From NCBI GenBank assembly GCA_031277795.1, contig JAITLQ010000017.1:1-64000 (forward strand): a stretch of 64,000 bases of DNA, written 5' to 3'. Below, in pieces: positions 17,676 to 27,525 of the stretch (within the stretch, counting starts at the first letter, position 1; each line of letters starts with the position of its first letter). Origin of the DNA: Arthrobacter sp. Lineage in GTDB: Bacteria; Actinomycetota; Actinomycetes; Actinomycetales; Micrococcaceae. Position numbers and translations under genes: made by a program. Under the pieces are notes generated by a model, which was not told where the DNA came from, did no database searches, and was given only the letters and a program-made list of their open reading frames with translations.

Positions 17676-17696
17676 TTGTCCCGACACTTCGGACAA
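17676..17696 (+). promoter_or_regulatory. possible operator between divergent genes
   Basis: An inverted repeat TTGTCC-9 nt-GGACAA lies 71 bases upstream of the AraC-type start. It is a reasonable regulator site, but no factor can be assigned. Confidence 0.3.
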
Positions 17697-17766
17697 TTGG
17701 GGTTCCAAGAGCCGAGAAGCGTCTTCGGCGAGGGCCCGCCATGGCCCCGTTTCGTAGACTCGCCCC

Positions 17767-18633
17767 ATGACCTCCCGTAGCCCCGGCACGCAACAGCGTG
17801 GCTCGTGGCGCCGGGAGAAGAGCACCGTGGTGCTCACCGAGGTGGACTCACCGGAGCGCATCGAGCCGCCCTTCGCCATTCACGCCGAGCGCGCCCACGT
17901 CCCGGTCCCGCTGCAATTTGAGCCGCACTCGCATCCGCTCCACGAGCTCGTGTGGGTGCGCGGCGGCACCATGACCGTGCAGCTGAAGCACCTCGTGCTC
18001 ACGGTGCCGCAGGGGCACGGGGTCTGGCTCCCCGCCGGACTCGGGCACGCCGGCCGCATGACCGCCAACACCCTCCTCTGTGATGCGCTCTTCGACCCGG
18101 ACCGCTCGCGGCTCCAGCCGGCCTTCCTGGCGGGCGCGCCGGTCGCGGTGCACATGAGTCCCGTCCTCGAGTCCCTTCTCACCCACCTCGAGCAGGCCGA
18201 CCTCTCCGAGCGGGCGCGGCTCAACGCCGAGGCCGTGGTCTTTGACGTCTTGGCGCCCGCCGCGCGGCAGCTGGCCCTGCAGGTGCCCAGCGTGGGCCGC
18301 CTGGATCCGGTGGTGCAGGCGCTCCTGGACGATCCCACCGACGCCCGTGGCCTGGGGGAGTGGTCGGAGCAGCTAGGCCTCAGCGAACGAACCATGACGC
18401 GACTCTTTCGTTCGGCCACCGGCCTCTCGTTCCAGCAATGGCGGCAGGTTCTGCGCGTGCATCACGCCGTGGAGCTGCTCGCCGAGGGGCTCGAGGTGCA
18501 GGAGGTGGCGGCGCTGCTTGGCTATGCGCAGCCGAGCACCTTCATCGCTTCCTTCAAGCGGGTTATGGGCGTGACGCCCGGGGCGTTCGACGCGGATGGC
18601 CGAAACGCCGTATCGCCTGGCCTTGAGGCTTGA
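17767..18633 (+). CDS. AraC-family transcriptional regulator of the iron cluster
   Basis: This 288-aa regulator has an N-terminal cupin-like sensing domain (about 45-110, FEPHSHPLHELVWVRGGTM) and a C-terminal double helix-turn-helix (about 190-275, LGLSERTMTRLFRSATGLSF and LLGYAQPSTFIASFKRVMG). It sits immediately upstream of, and codirectional with, an iron-siderophore uptake operon. AraC-type proteins of this shape often respond to siderophores to activate uptake genes, so it is probably a local regulator. No Shine-Dalgarno is visible before the ATG, so a leaderless transcript is possible. Confidence 0.88.
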   Translation: MTSRSPGTQQRGSWRREKSTVVLTEVDSPERIEPPFAIHAERAHVPVPLQFEPHSHPLHELVWVRGGTMTVQLKHLVLTVPQGHGVWLPAGLGHAGRMTANTLLCDALFDPDRSRLQPAFLAGAPVAVHMSPVLESLLTHLEQADLSERARLNAEAVVFDVLAPAARQLALQVPSVGRLDPVVQALLDDPTDARGLGEWSEQLGLSERTMTRLFRSATGLSFQQWRQVLRVHHAVELLAEGLEVQEVAALLGYAQPSTFIASFKRVMGVTPGAFDADGRNAVSPGLEA

Positions 18634-18661
18634 TTGCGGACATGAAGCACGGGTTCTAGCC

Positions 18662-18684
18662 TTAAGGAAGCAAGGCTCACCTAA
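18662..18684 (+). promoter_or_regulatory. DtxR/IdeR-like iron box
   Basis: The sequence ending AAGGCTCACCTAA matches the right half and centre of the DtxR/IdeR consensus (TTAGGTTAGGCTAACCTAA), about 13 of 19 positions by eye. It lies about 40 bases upstream of the ATPase start, where an Fe(II)-bound repressor would block transcription. Confidence 0.65.
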
Positions 18685-18723
18685 GTTCACGTGGGCGCAG
18701 GCTCCCACCCCAGGACTTCACCC

Positions 18724-19662
18724 ATGGCCCCACCGCGACCTCGTGCCGCAGACGCCGCCGCGCGCACCCCGCGCGAGCTGCGCGGCACAGAACTCCGCCT
18801 GGGCTTCGGGAACACCCCGGTGGTCCATGGGGTTTCGATCGCGCTGCAGCCGGGCCGCGTGACGGCGCTGGTCGGCCCCAACGGCAGCGGCAAGTCCACG
18901 CTCCTGCGCGGCTTGGCTCGCCTCCACCGGCTCGACGGCGGCCGGGTCGCCTTGGGTGCTGCCCCCGCCCAGGCGGGGGCAGGGGAACGGCCCGATGACG
19001 CGGGACGGTCGCGTTCCGACGAGGGGTTCGACGCCCTCAGCCTCAGCCCGCGGGACTTCGCCCGCGAGGTCACGCTCTTCGCGCAGTCCCGCACCGCGCC
19101 CCAGGGCCTCTCGGTCAGGGAGGTCGTGGGCTTCGGCCGCCACCCCTACCGCCGGCCTTTTGTCGGCCAGAGCACCCAAGACCGGGCGGCGGTGGAACGC
19201 GCGCTCGCCTCCACCGGCGTGGCGGCGATGGCCCACCGAGCCGCCGGCGAACTCTCGGGAGGCGAGCTCCAGCGTGTCTGGTTGGCCGCGTGCCTGGCCC
19301 AAGAGACCGGCGTCGTGCTTTTGGACGAGCCCACCAACCACCTTGACCTGCGCTACCAAGTCCAGACCCTGGATCTGATCCGCGACCTGGCGGAGGACCA
19401 CGGCGTGGCCGTGGGCGTGGTCCTGCACGACCTCGACCACGCCGCCCGCGTGGCGGACGACCTCGTGCTCATGAGTGCCGGCCGCGTGCTGGCCCAGGGG
19501 CGCGCCTTCGAGGTGCTCACCCCGGACCACCTGGAGGCCGCCTACGGGCTTCCGGTCGACGTCACCCATGACCCCACTACCGGGCGCCTGCGCATCGATC
19601 CGCGCGGCCGCCACGCTCACCGCCCACTGGGCGCCCAGCCGAACCCCTACCCCGCCCCTTGA
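18724..19662 (+). CDS. iron-siderophore ABC transporter ATP-binding protein
   Basis: This is a FepC/FecE-type ATPase: Walker A GPNGSGKST (near residue 50), signature LSGGELQRVWLA (near 178), Walker B VVLLDEPTNHLDL and H-loop VVLHDLDHAA. An inserted Gly/Asp-rich segment follows Walker A (GAGERPDDAGRSRSDEG), making it longer than the usual ~265 aa. It powers uptake of ferric-siderophore with the downstream lipoprotein and double permease. The ATG at 18724 was chosen. A GTG at 18691 is in frame but sits next to the iron box. Iron repression is expected. Confidence 0.9.
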   Translation: MAPPRPRAADAAARTPRELRGTELRLGFGNTPVVHGVSIALQPGRVTALVGPNGSGKSTLLRGLARLHRLDGGRVALGAAPAQAGAGERPDDAGRSRSDEGFDALSLSPRDFAREVTLFAQSRTAPQGLSVREVVGFGRHPYRRPFVGQSTQDRAAVERALASTGVAAMAHRAAGELSGGELQRVWLAACLAQETGVVLLDEPTNHLDLRYQVQTLDLIRDLAEDHGVAVGVVLHDLDHAARVADDLVLMSAGRVLAQGRAFEVLTPDHLEAAYGLPVDVTHDPTTGRLRIDPRGRHAHRPLGAQPNPYPAP

Positions 19663-19673
19663 GAGGAACCCCC

Positions 19674-20729
19674 ATGCATCGCGCCCCCCGCCTGCTGGCC
19701 GCCGCCCTCGGCGTCGCCGCCTTGGCCCTGACCGCTTGCGGCACCACCGACGTGAGCACCGAGGCCTCCTCGGCCCCCGCCTCGGCGGAGTCCACGAGCT
19801 GCGCCGCCGACACCACGAAGACCTCCACCGATCCGGTGAAGCTGACGGATTCGCTGGGCCGCACGGTAGAGCTGGACAAGCCGGCCGAGCGCGTCGTGGT
19901 CCTCGAATGGCAGCAGACCGAGGACCTGCTCACGCTCTGCGTCACGCCCGTGGGCGCCTCGGACACCGAGGGGTACGGCACGTACGTGAGCGCCGAGAAG
20001 CTCCCGGACTCGGTGAAGGACGTGGGCGAGCGCGGCGAACCCGACCTGGACACGCTCTACGGCCTGAACCCGGACCTCATCGTCATGGAGTCGGCCGGTG
20101 CCGACGACGAGCTGCTCAAGACGCTCGAGAAGCGCGATGTCCCCGTGCTCGCCACGAAGGGCGCCGACGCCTCCGGCCAGATCGCCAACATGAAGAACGT
20201 CTTCACCCTGATCGGCGAGGCCACCGGCCGCTCCGAGCGTGCCACACAGGTGGTCTCCGAGTTCGACGCCCACCTGGCCGAGGCCAAGGCCAAGGTCGCC
20301 GACACCCAGCTCGAGACCACCGACTTCCTCTTCTTCGACGGCTGGATCGAGGGCGGCAACGTCGTCATCCGCCCGTACGGCAAGGGCGCGCTGTTCACGG
20401 AGCTCGGCGAGCAGCTCGGCCTCAAGGCCGCCTGGACCGACGAGATCAACGAGTCCTACGGCTCCGGCGGCGTTGACCCCTCCTACGGCCTGGCCCAGAC
20501 CGACATCGAGGGCCTGACCGCCGTGGGCAGCGCCAACCTCATCTACTCCAACGACGAGACGGCCGAGAGCTACGTGACCGAGCTCGAGAAGAGCTCCATC
20601 TGGACCTCCCTCCCCGCCGTCAAGGACGGCCGCGCGCACGCCTTCCCTGCGGGCGTCTGGGGCGCCGGCGGCCCCCGCTCCAACGAGCAGGCCATCGACG
20701 CGTTCGTGGACGTGATCCAGGGCAAGTGA
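19674..20729 (+). CDS. iron-siderophore substrate-binding lipoprotein
   Basis: This 351-aa protein has a signal peptide and lipobox (LALTAC, Cys near residue 22) and a FecB/FepB-type type III periplasmic-binding fold: DSLGRTVELDKPAERVVV, the second-lobe start LDTLYGLNPDLIVME, and TDFLFFDGWIEGG. It is tethered outside the membrane and hands ferric-siderophore to the permease. GAGAGG lies seven bases upstream of the ATG, which decides this start over a TTG 15 bases earlier. It ends in a GTGA overlap with the permease gene. Confidence 0.9.
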   Translation: MHRAPRLLAAALGVAALALTACGTTDVSTEASSAPASAESTSCAADTTKTSTDPVKLTDSLGRTVELDKPAERVVVLEWQQTEDLLTLCVTPVGASDTEGYGTYVSAEKLPDSVKDVGERGEPDLDTLYGLNPDLIVMESAGADDELLKTLEKRDVPVLATKGADASGQIANMKNVFTLIGEATGRSERATQVVSEFDAHLAEAKAKVADTQLETTDFLFFDGWIEGGNVVIRPYGKGALFTELGEQLGLKAAWTDEINESYGSGGVDPSYGLAQTDIEGLTAVGSANLIYSNDETAESYVTELEKSSIWTSLPAVKDGRAHAFPAGVWGAGGPRSNEQAIDAFVDVIQGK

Positions 20730-22999
20730 GCACCCCCAAGAGCACCCAGGCAGTGCCCGACGACGCGGCACGGCTCGCGCCATCGGGCGCGGCCTGGTTG
20801 CCCGGCCGGGTCAGCGGGTCGTCGGCTGAATCGGTCGACGCGCCCGTTGCCGCCCCGGTTGTCATGCCGGCCGGGGCCGGCGGCCCCGGCGCCGCCGGCT
20901 CCCACGGCGCGCCGTCGCCCCACCCGTCCCCGCGCCCGTCTCAGCGGGGCGCGGGGACGGGCGCGGGCGTCGTCGTGCTCTTGCTCCTTGCCCTCGCCGT
21001 GGCCGTCACCGGCCTGTGGCACCTGACCCAGGGGACCTCCGGTGTGGGGCCCGCCGAGCTGCTGCGGGCGCTGGCCGGGGAGCAGATCAGCGTGGGCGGT
21101 GTGCCCGTCTCGGAGGTCTTCTCCGGCTCGCGCTTGCCCCGGCTGCTGGCCGGGATCGCCGTGGGCGTGGCCCTCGGCGTGGCCGGCGCCCTGCTGCAAT
21201 CCGTGACGCGCAACGCGCTGGCCTCCCCGGACACCCTGGCCGTCAGCGCCGGCGCGTACTTCGCACTCACCGCCGTGGCGGCTTTCGGCCTGGCCGTGCC
21301 GCTGTGGCTCTCCGGCGGCGTGGCCTTCGCCGGCGGCTTGCTCTCGGCGGCGGTGGTGCTCGGCCTGTCCGGGCGGGCCTCCGGCAGCGGCACGACGCGC
21401 ATGATCCTGGCCGGATCCGCGATCGCCATGGCGCTGGACGCCGGCACCGCGATGCTGTTGATCCTGTTCAAGGAGAACACCACCGGCCTGTTTGCGTGGG
21501 GCTCCGGATCGCTCGCGCAGCTCAATCTCGACGCCTCGCTCCGCGCGGTCCCGCTCATCGTGGCGGTGGTGGCCGGCGTGCTCTTGATGTCGCGGCGCCT
21601 GGACGCCGTGGGCCTCGGCGACGACGCGGCGGCGAGCCTCGGCGTGCCGGTGCGGGCCACGCGCGCCCTGTCCGTGGGGGCCGCCGTGCTGCTCACCGCG
21701 ACGTCGGTGACGCTGGCCGGGCCCATCGCCTTCGTTGGCCTGGGTGCCCCGGTCCTGGTGCGGCTGCTCGCCTCCAAGGTGAGGGCGCTGCACCGGCACG
21801 CGTTCCTGCTCCCGGCCACGGGCCTCATGGGCGCGCTCGTGATCCTGCTGGCCGACGCTGGCGTGCGCGCGGTGCTCGGTGCCCAAGGGGCGGCGTCGGT
21901 GCCCACCGGCGTGCCGACCGCGATCCTGGGCGGCATTGTCATCGTGGCGCTCGCGCTGCGTATGCGTGACGCCGGCACGGCGCGAGAGCACCAGGGCGGG
22001 CGGTCCTCCCTGCGCACCCGGCGCCGCTTCGCGCTGGTGGTGGTGGCGGCGGGCGTCGTCCTGCTCGCGCTGATCGTGGTGGGGCTGCTCGCCGGCAGCC
22101 TGTGGCTGCGGCTCGGCGATGTGGTGCTCTGGGCGCAGCAGGCGGCGCCCTCGCTCATCGACTACGCCCTGGACGAGCGCGCGGCCCGCGTGGCGGCGGC
22201 GGTGCTGGCCGGTTCGGCCCTGGCGCTGTCCGGCACGCTCGTGCAGGGGACGGTGCGCAACCCGCTCGCCGAGCCGGGGTTGCTTGGCATCACGGCCGGC
22301 GCCGGGCTGGGCGCGGTGTTTGTGGTGACGACGGGGTTTGGCGGGGGCGGGCGCGGTGCGCTCATCGGCGCGGCGCTCGTGGCCGGATTGCTGACGTTTG
22401 TGGTGATTGCCGCGCTGGCCTGGCGCGGGGGCCTGCTCCCGGACCGCTTTGTCCTGATAGGCATCGGCGCCGGCTACACGCTCAGCGCCGTGAGCACGTT
22501 CCTGCTGCTGCGGGCCGATCCGTGGGAGACCCCGCGCATCATGACGTGGCTGTCCGGCACCACCTACGGGCGCAGCCTGCAGGATGTGGCACCCGTGGCC
22601 CTCGTGCTGCTGTGCGCCATCCCGCTGGCGTTCTTGGGGCGGCGCCAGCTGGACCTGCTCTCCTTGGACGAGGACACCCCGCGGCTACTCGGTGTGCGGC
22701 CCGTGCGGGCCAGGCTCGGCATGCTGACGCTCGCGGCGGTGCTCGCGTCCGTGGCGGTCGTGGCCGTCGGCACCGTGGGATTCGTGGGGCTCGTGGCCCC
22801 GCACCTGGCGCGTTCGCTCGTGGGCGCGCGGCACGGCCGGGTCATCCCGGTCTCGATGCTGCTCGGGGCGGTGCTGGTGTTGCTGGCCGACACCTTGGGG
22901 CGCACGCTCATCGCCCCCTCGCAGCTGCCGGCCGGGCTCATGATCGCGCTGATCGGTGCCCCGTACTTCGTGTACCTGCTGGCCAAGCTCAAGGACTGA
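20726..22999 (+). CDS. fused FecCD-type iron-siderophore permease (FhuB-like double permease)
   Basis: This 757-aa membrane protein has a Pro/Ala-rich cytoplasmic N-terminus of about 70 residues followed by two FecCD permease halves (about 75-410 and 430-757). Each half has about ten helices and the characteristic ATPase-contact loop (SLGVPVRATRALS and LLGVRPVRARLG). Most actinobacterial systems use two separate permeases. Here both are fused, as in FhuB. The GTG start overlaps the upstream stop (GTGA), implying translational coupling with the binding protein. Confidence 0.9.
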   Translation: MSTPKSTQAVPDDAARLAPSGAAWLPGRVSGSSAESVDAPVAAPVVMPAGAGGPGAAGSHGAPSPHPSPRPSQRGAGTGAGVVVLLLLALAVAVTGLWHLTQGTSGVGPAELLRALAGEQISVGGVPVSEVFSGSRLPRLLAGIAVGVALGVAGALLQSVTRNALASPDTLAVSAGAYFALTAVAAFGLAVPLWLSGGVAFAGGLLSAAVVLGLSGRASGSGTTRMILAGSAIAMALDAGTAMLLILFKENTTGLFAWGSGSLAQLNLDASLRAVPLIVAVVAGVLLMSRRLDAVGLGDDAAASLGVPVRATRALSVGAAVLLTATSVTLAGPIAFVGLGAPVLVRLLASKVRALHRHAFLLPATGLMGALVILLADAGVRAVLGAQGAASVPTGVPTAILGGIVIVALALRMRDAGTAREHQGGRSSLRTRRRFALVVVAAGVVLLALIVVGLLAGSLWLRLGDVVLWAQQAAPSLIDYALDERAARVAAAVLAGSALALSGTLVQGTVRNPLAEPGLLGITAGAGLGAVFVVTTGFGGGGRGALIGAALVAGLLTFVVIAALAWRGGLLPDRFVLIGIGAGYTLSAVSTFLLLRADPWETPRIMTWLSGTTYGRSLQDVAPVALVLLCAIPLAFLGRRQLDLLSLDEDTPRLLGVRPVRARLGMLTLAAVLASVAVVAVGTVGFVGLVAPHLARSLVGARHGRVIPVSMLLGAVLVLLADTLGRTLIAPSQLPAGLMIALIGAPYFVYLLAKLKD

Positions 23000-23088
23000 C
23001 GCCGGGGGCGGAGGGGCTCGGCACGGGCCTTGCCGGGCGCCGGTGTGGTGCGGTTCGGGGCCTTGCCGGGCGCTGCCCCGAAAACCGC

Positions 23089-23138
23089 GTCTCGCTGAAC
23101 AATCCACGCACTCGAGTGCGTCGATTGTTCAGCGAGAC
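23089..23138. terminator. long palindrome between convergent genes
   Basis: Two 25-nt arms (23089-23113 and 23114-23138) are complementary at 24 of 25 positions with no spacer, centred on CTCGAG. It lies 90 bases after the permease stop and before the convergent hydrolase gene, so a bidirectional terminator is likely. No T-tract is present. Confidence 0.6.
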
Positions 23139-23211
23139 TCGGATTTTGCCGGGTGGCCGGCCCCCGCGTGCGCCAGTCCTCGGCCCCGCGTGCGCCAGCC
23201 CGCAGTCCCGC

Positions 23212-24003
23212 CTACGCCAGGAACTCGGCGATCAGCAGCGAGATCAGCGCCGGCCGCTCGGCCACGAGCCCGTGGCTGGCCCCCGGCACGATGCACAGCT
23301 CGGCGTTGGGCAGGGAGGCGGCGATCAGCAGCGAGTGGTCAACGCGGATGCTGTCTCGGTCCCCGGCCATGACCAGCACGGGCGCCGCCACGTCGGCGAG
23401 CGCCTCGGGCGCGATGCTCGGTTCGGCCCGCCAGAGCGTCATGAGCTTCTCCAGCACGGCGTCCGCGTGCTCCGGCCCATCGGGGGAGAGCCGGCGGTAG
23501 CGCTCGAGGTCCTGCTCGAAGCTCGTCCCGCTCACGCCTGCCTCCACGCGCGAGTCGCGCGGTGGCAGCACGGGCGCGCCCGCGTCGGTGTCGCCGAAGC
23601 CGCTCGGGTCCAGATTGGCGGAGATCGCCACGAGCCGGCGCACGCGCTCGGGGTGGCGCAGCGCCAGCAGCAGGCCGAGGATGGCGCCGTCGCTGTACCC
23701 CACCACGTCCACGGCGCCCAGGCCCTCGGCGTCGAGGTACGCCACGGCCTCGGCCAGGCTGTGCTCGTAGGAATAGGGCCCGTCCACGTCGGCGCTGCGC
23801 CCGTGGCCGGGGCGCTCGTAGGCGTGCACCGAGCGCGCGGGGGACAACGCCGAGATCTGCGGCCCGAACGCCTCGATCGTCCCGAAACCGCCGTGCAGGA
23901 ACAGCACGGCATCGGACGTTCCGCCCGCGCCGCGCACCTCGCGGTAGAGCCGATTCCCGAGCGCGATGACGTAGCCGGCCACGCCGGAGCCGTCCCGGCT
24001 CAC
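23212..24003 (-). CDS. alpha/beta hydrolase
   Basis: This is a 263-aa single-domain alpha/beta hydrolase: oxyanion region VLFLHGGFGTIEAFG (near 38), nucleophile elbow GYSDGA (Ser near 99; G-x-S-x-G in the form G-Y-S-D-G), Asp in VLVMAGDRDSIR and His in GASHGLV near the C terminus. The substrate cannot be deduced. The GTG start forms a GTGA overlap with the upstream TetR gene, so the pair is probably co-transcribed and TetR may control it. Confidence 0.85.
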   Translation of the reverse strand: MSRDGSGVAGYVIALGNRLYREVRGAGGTSDAVLFLHGGFGTIEAFGPQISALSPARSVHAYERPGHGRSADVDGPYSYEHSLAEAVAYLDAEGLGAVDVVGYSDGAILGLLLALRHPERVRRLVAISANLDPSGFGDTDAGAPVLPPRDSRVEAGVSGTSFEQDLERYRRLSPDGPEHADAVLEKLMTLWRAEPSIAPEALADVAAPVLVMAGDRDSIRVDHSLLIAASLPNAELCIVPGASHGLVAERPALISLLIAEFLA

Positions 24004-24524
24004 GGGCGCGCCCAACGCAGCATGGCCTCGCTGACACGGGCCAGGGAATGCTCGACGGCGGGTGGTTCCGTCTCGCTCGCCGCGGCGGACCGCGCGCCCT
24101 CCTGAAAATCGGCGACGGCGCCGAGCACGAGGTCAAGCGCGCCGCGCGCCCAGACCTGCCGCTGACTCACGCCGGCGCCGACGCCCGCGGAGGAAGCGAG
24201 CTCCTCAAAGGCCGCGAGGACGCTCACGGCCTCCGGCCGCCAGGCCAGGGCCACGCGCACCACATCGGCGGCGTCGGGAACCGGCAACAGCGTGGAGGCG
24301 AGCCACCCGCCCAGGCCTTGGGCGTCGTCGTGCACCGGAAGCGTGTCCATCAAGGACTCGGTGACGGCCACGAGCAGGTCCTGCTTGCTGGCCACGTGCC
24401 AATAGAGGGCGCCGGGCTGCACGCCGAGCTCGCGGGCGAGGCGGCGCATGGTGAGGTCGGCCAGCCCGTACTCGCGCAGGATACGCGTGGCGGTCTGCAC
24501 CACGGTGTCGCGCGAAAGGGCCAT
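24000..24524 (-). CDS. TetR-family transcriptional regulator
   Basis: This 174-aa protein has an N-terminal TetR helix-turn-helix (about 1-50, TATRILREYGLADLTMRRLA and GVQPGALYWHVASKQDL). A small C-terminal ligand domain follows that resembles the TetR class C-terminal fold of drug- or antibiotic-responsive regulators. It is translationally coupled to the hydrolase and divergent from the oxidoreductase gene. Likely targets are its own promoter and one or both neighbours. Confidence 0.85.
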   Translation of the reverse strand: MALSRDTVVQTATRILREYGLADLTMRRLARELGVQPGALYWHVASKQDLLVAVTESLMDTLPVHDDAQGLGGWLASTLLPVPDAADVVRVALAWRPEAVSVLAAFEELASSAGVGAGVSQRQVWARGALDLVLGAVADFQEGARSAAASETEPPAVEHSLARVSEAMLRWARP

Positions 24525-24587
24525 GCGCACCACCCTATCGGCGCCGGCCCCTTCCCCGGGTAGCGGTGACTGCGGCACGCTGGGGGG

Positions 24588-25721
24588 ATGAGTGAACCCC
24601 TGCGCATCGCGATCATCGGCACCGCCTTCATGGGGCGCGCCCACGCCCACGCTTGGCGCAGCGCGCCGGCCTTCTTCGACCTCCCGCGCAAGCCGGAGGT
24701 GGTGCTCGCCGTGGGGCGGGACGCCTTCAAGACGGAGGAGTTCGCCGGCACGTGGGGCATCCCGGAGAGCGGCGTCGACTGGCGCGAGGCGGTGGCGCGG
24801 CCGGACATTGACGTCATCGACATCTGCACGCCGGGGGACTCGCACGCCGAGATCGCGCTGGCTGCGCTGGCCGCCGGCAAGCACGTGTTGTGCGAGAAGC
24901 CCCTGGCCAACACCCGCGCCGAGGCCGAGGAGATGGCGGCCGCCGCCGAGGCCGCGCACGCCGCGACGGGCGCGCTGGCGATGTGCGGCTTCAGCTACCG
25001 CCGCACGCCGGCGCTCTCCTATGCGCGTCAACTCGTGGAGGAGGGGTTCGTGGGGCGGCTGTGGCAGGTGCGCGCGCAGTACCTGCAGGACTGGCTCGCC
25101 GATCCCGAGGCGCCGTGGGTGTGGCGGCTCTCCTCCGAGCTGGCCGGTTCCGGCGCGCTCGGTGACATCGGCTCGCACATCATCGACGCGGCGCAGTGGG
25201 TGTCGGGGCATCGGATCGAGGCGGTCTCCGCGCTGACCTCGACCTTCGTTGACGCGCGGCCGTTGCCCGACGGCAGCCGCGGCGAGGTGGACGTGGACGA
25301 CGCCGCGGTGTTCTCCGCGCGCCTGACCGGCGGGGTGCTCGGGGCCTTCGAGGCCACGCGCTACGCCACGGGCCGCAAGAACGCGCTGCGTGTGGAGCTC
25401 TCGGGGACCGAGGGCGCCATCGCGTTCGACCTGACCGACTCCAACTTCGTTGAGCTCTACCGGGTGGCCGACGGCGAGCGGGCCGGCTTCACACGGATCG
25501 ACGTGACGCAGCCGGGGCACCCGTACGCCGAGTGGTGGCCGCCGGGGCACGCGCTGGGCTACGAGCACGCCTTCAGCCACCAGGCGGTGGACTTTGTGCG
25601 CGCCGTGGCGGCGGGGGAGCAACCGCGGCCGTCCTTCGCCGACGCCGCGCAGGTGCAGGCCGTGCTCGACGCCGTCCAGCGTTCGGCCGCCGCCGACGGG
25701 CTGCTGACGCCCACGGCCTGA
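24588..25721 (+). CDS. Gfo/Idh/MocA-family oxidoreductase
   Basis: This 377-aa NAD(P)-dependent sugar or inositol dehydrogenase-like enzyme has an N-terminal Rossmann domain (IAIIGTAFMGRAHAHAW), the family motif CEKPLANT with its catalytic-region Lys (near 103) and a C-terminal alpha/beta domain (about 135-365, with a GDIGSHIIDAAQW metal- or substrate-site segment). It is soluble and cytoplasmic. Single gene; the substrate is not identifiable, though myo-inositol or glucose-type polyols are common for close relatives. Confidence 0.88.
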   Translation: MSEPLRIAIIGTAFMGRAHAHAWRSAPAFFDLPRKPEVVLAVGRDAFKTEEFAGTWGIPESGVDWREAVARPDIDVIDICTPGDSHAEIALAALAAGKHVLCEKPLANTRAEAEEMAAAAEAAHAATGALAMCGFSYRRTPALSYARQLVEEGFVGRLWQVRAQYLQDWLADPEAPWVWRLSSELAGSGALGDIGSHIIDAAQWVSGHRIEAVSALTSTFVDARPLPDGSRGEVDVDDAAVFSARLTGGVLGAFEATRYATGRKNALRVELSGTEGAIAFDLTDSNFVELYRVADGERAGFTRIDVTQPGHPYAEWWPPGHALGYEHAFSHQAVDFVRAVAAGEQPRPSFADAAQVQAVLDAVQRSAAADGLLTPTA

Positions 25722-25725
25722 ACCT

Positions 25726-25797
25726 GCTCACTCCCCACGTTTCCTTCAGCTCCCCGCGGGGACTTCCGGGGCTGTGAAGGAAACGTGGGGAGCGAGC
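25726..25797 (+). terminator. long hairpin after the oxidoreductase gene
   Basis: Arms of 23 nt (25726-25748 and 25775-25797) pair at 22 positions around a 26-nt loop that itself can fold (CCCCGCGGGG and CCGGGG). It starts four bases after the stop codon. It lacks a T-tract but is well placed for transcript termination or 3'-end protection. Confidence 0.6.
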
Positions 25798-25887
25798 CCG
25801 GGCCGCCTTCCGCCCGTGCCGCCTCCCGCCCCGCGCGTCGTCCACGGCGGGGAGAACGGCGCCGCGCGGGCTCCCCAAGACACACCC

Positions 25888-25917
25888 TTTAGCGTTTCTC
25901 CCCTGGGCGGGTAAACT
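25888..25917 (+). promoter_or_regulatory. candidate purA promoter
   Basis: TTTAGC and TAAACT are separated by 18 bases in a local AT-rich patch about 140 bases before purA. They resemble a weak sigma-70-type -35/-10 pair. The leader between it and the start has no recognised aptamer. Confidence 0.35.
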
Positions 25918-26056
25918 TTGATCGCAAGAGCCTCTTGCACCCGTCGTCTCCAAAGAAGAGCACGCGGCGCGGGAGGCGTTCCTGTGTCCGGGCAACCGGG
26001 CCCCGGCACCGAGCCGGAAACCGCCGCTGAAACGCGGCAACGGAGGGGAGAACCCG

Positions 26057-27352
<1,296 letters not shown>

Positions 27353-27396
27353 TGCCGGCGGCGCCCGCCGGGCGCCTTGAAGGGTTTCACTGCACG

Positions 27397-27435
27397 ACGC
27401 CGCGGCCTCGCCTTCTCCGGGCGGGGTCGCGGCGT
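27397..27435 (+). terminator. probable purA terminator
   Basis: Arms ACGCCGCGGCCTCGCC and GGCGGGGTCGCGGCGT pair with two mismatches around a short loop, followed by TTGCC. It lies 45 bases after the stop. Confidence 0.5.
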
Positions 27436-27525
27436 TTGCCGTCCCCGGGGCGCCGGGACGCCGTCGCCCGCCAGCGCTAGGCTGGTGGTGACACCGTCAG
27501 GAGTCCAGTCGAGGGGACACGCATT

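Noticed and set aside
20570-21991. Minus-strand frame opposite the permease
   Set aside because: Low-complexity His/Gly/Arg-rich antisense translation with no homology.
24525-25622. Minus-strand frame extending the TetR gene upstream across the oxidoreductase gene
   Set aside because: The real TetR starts at ATG 24524. The upstream part is antisense to the Gfo/Idh/MocA gene.
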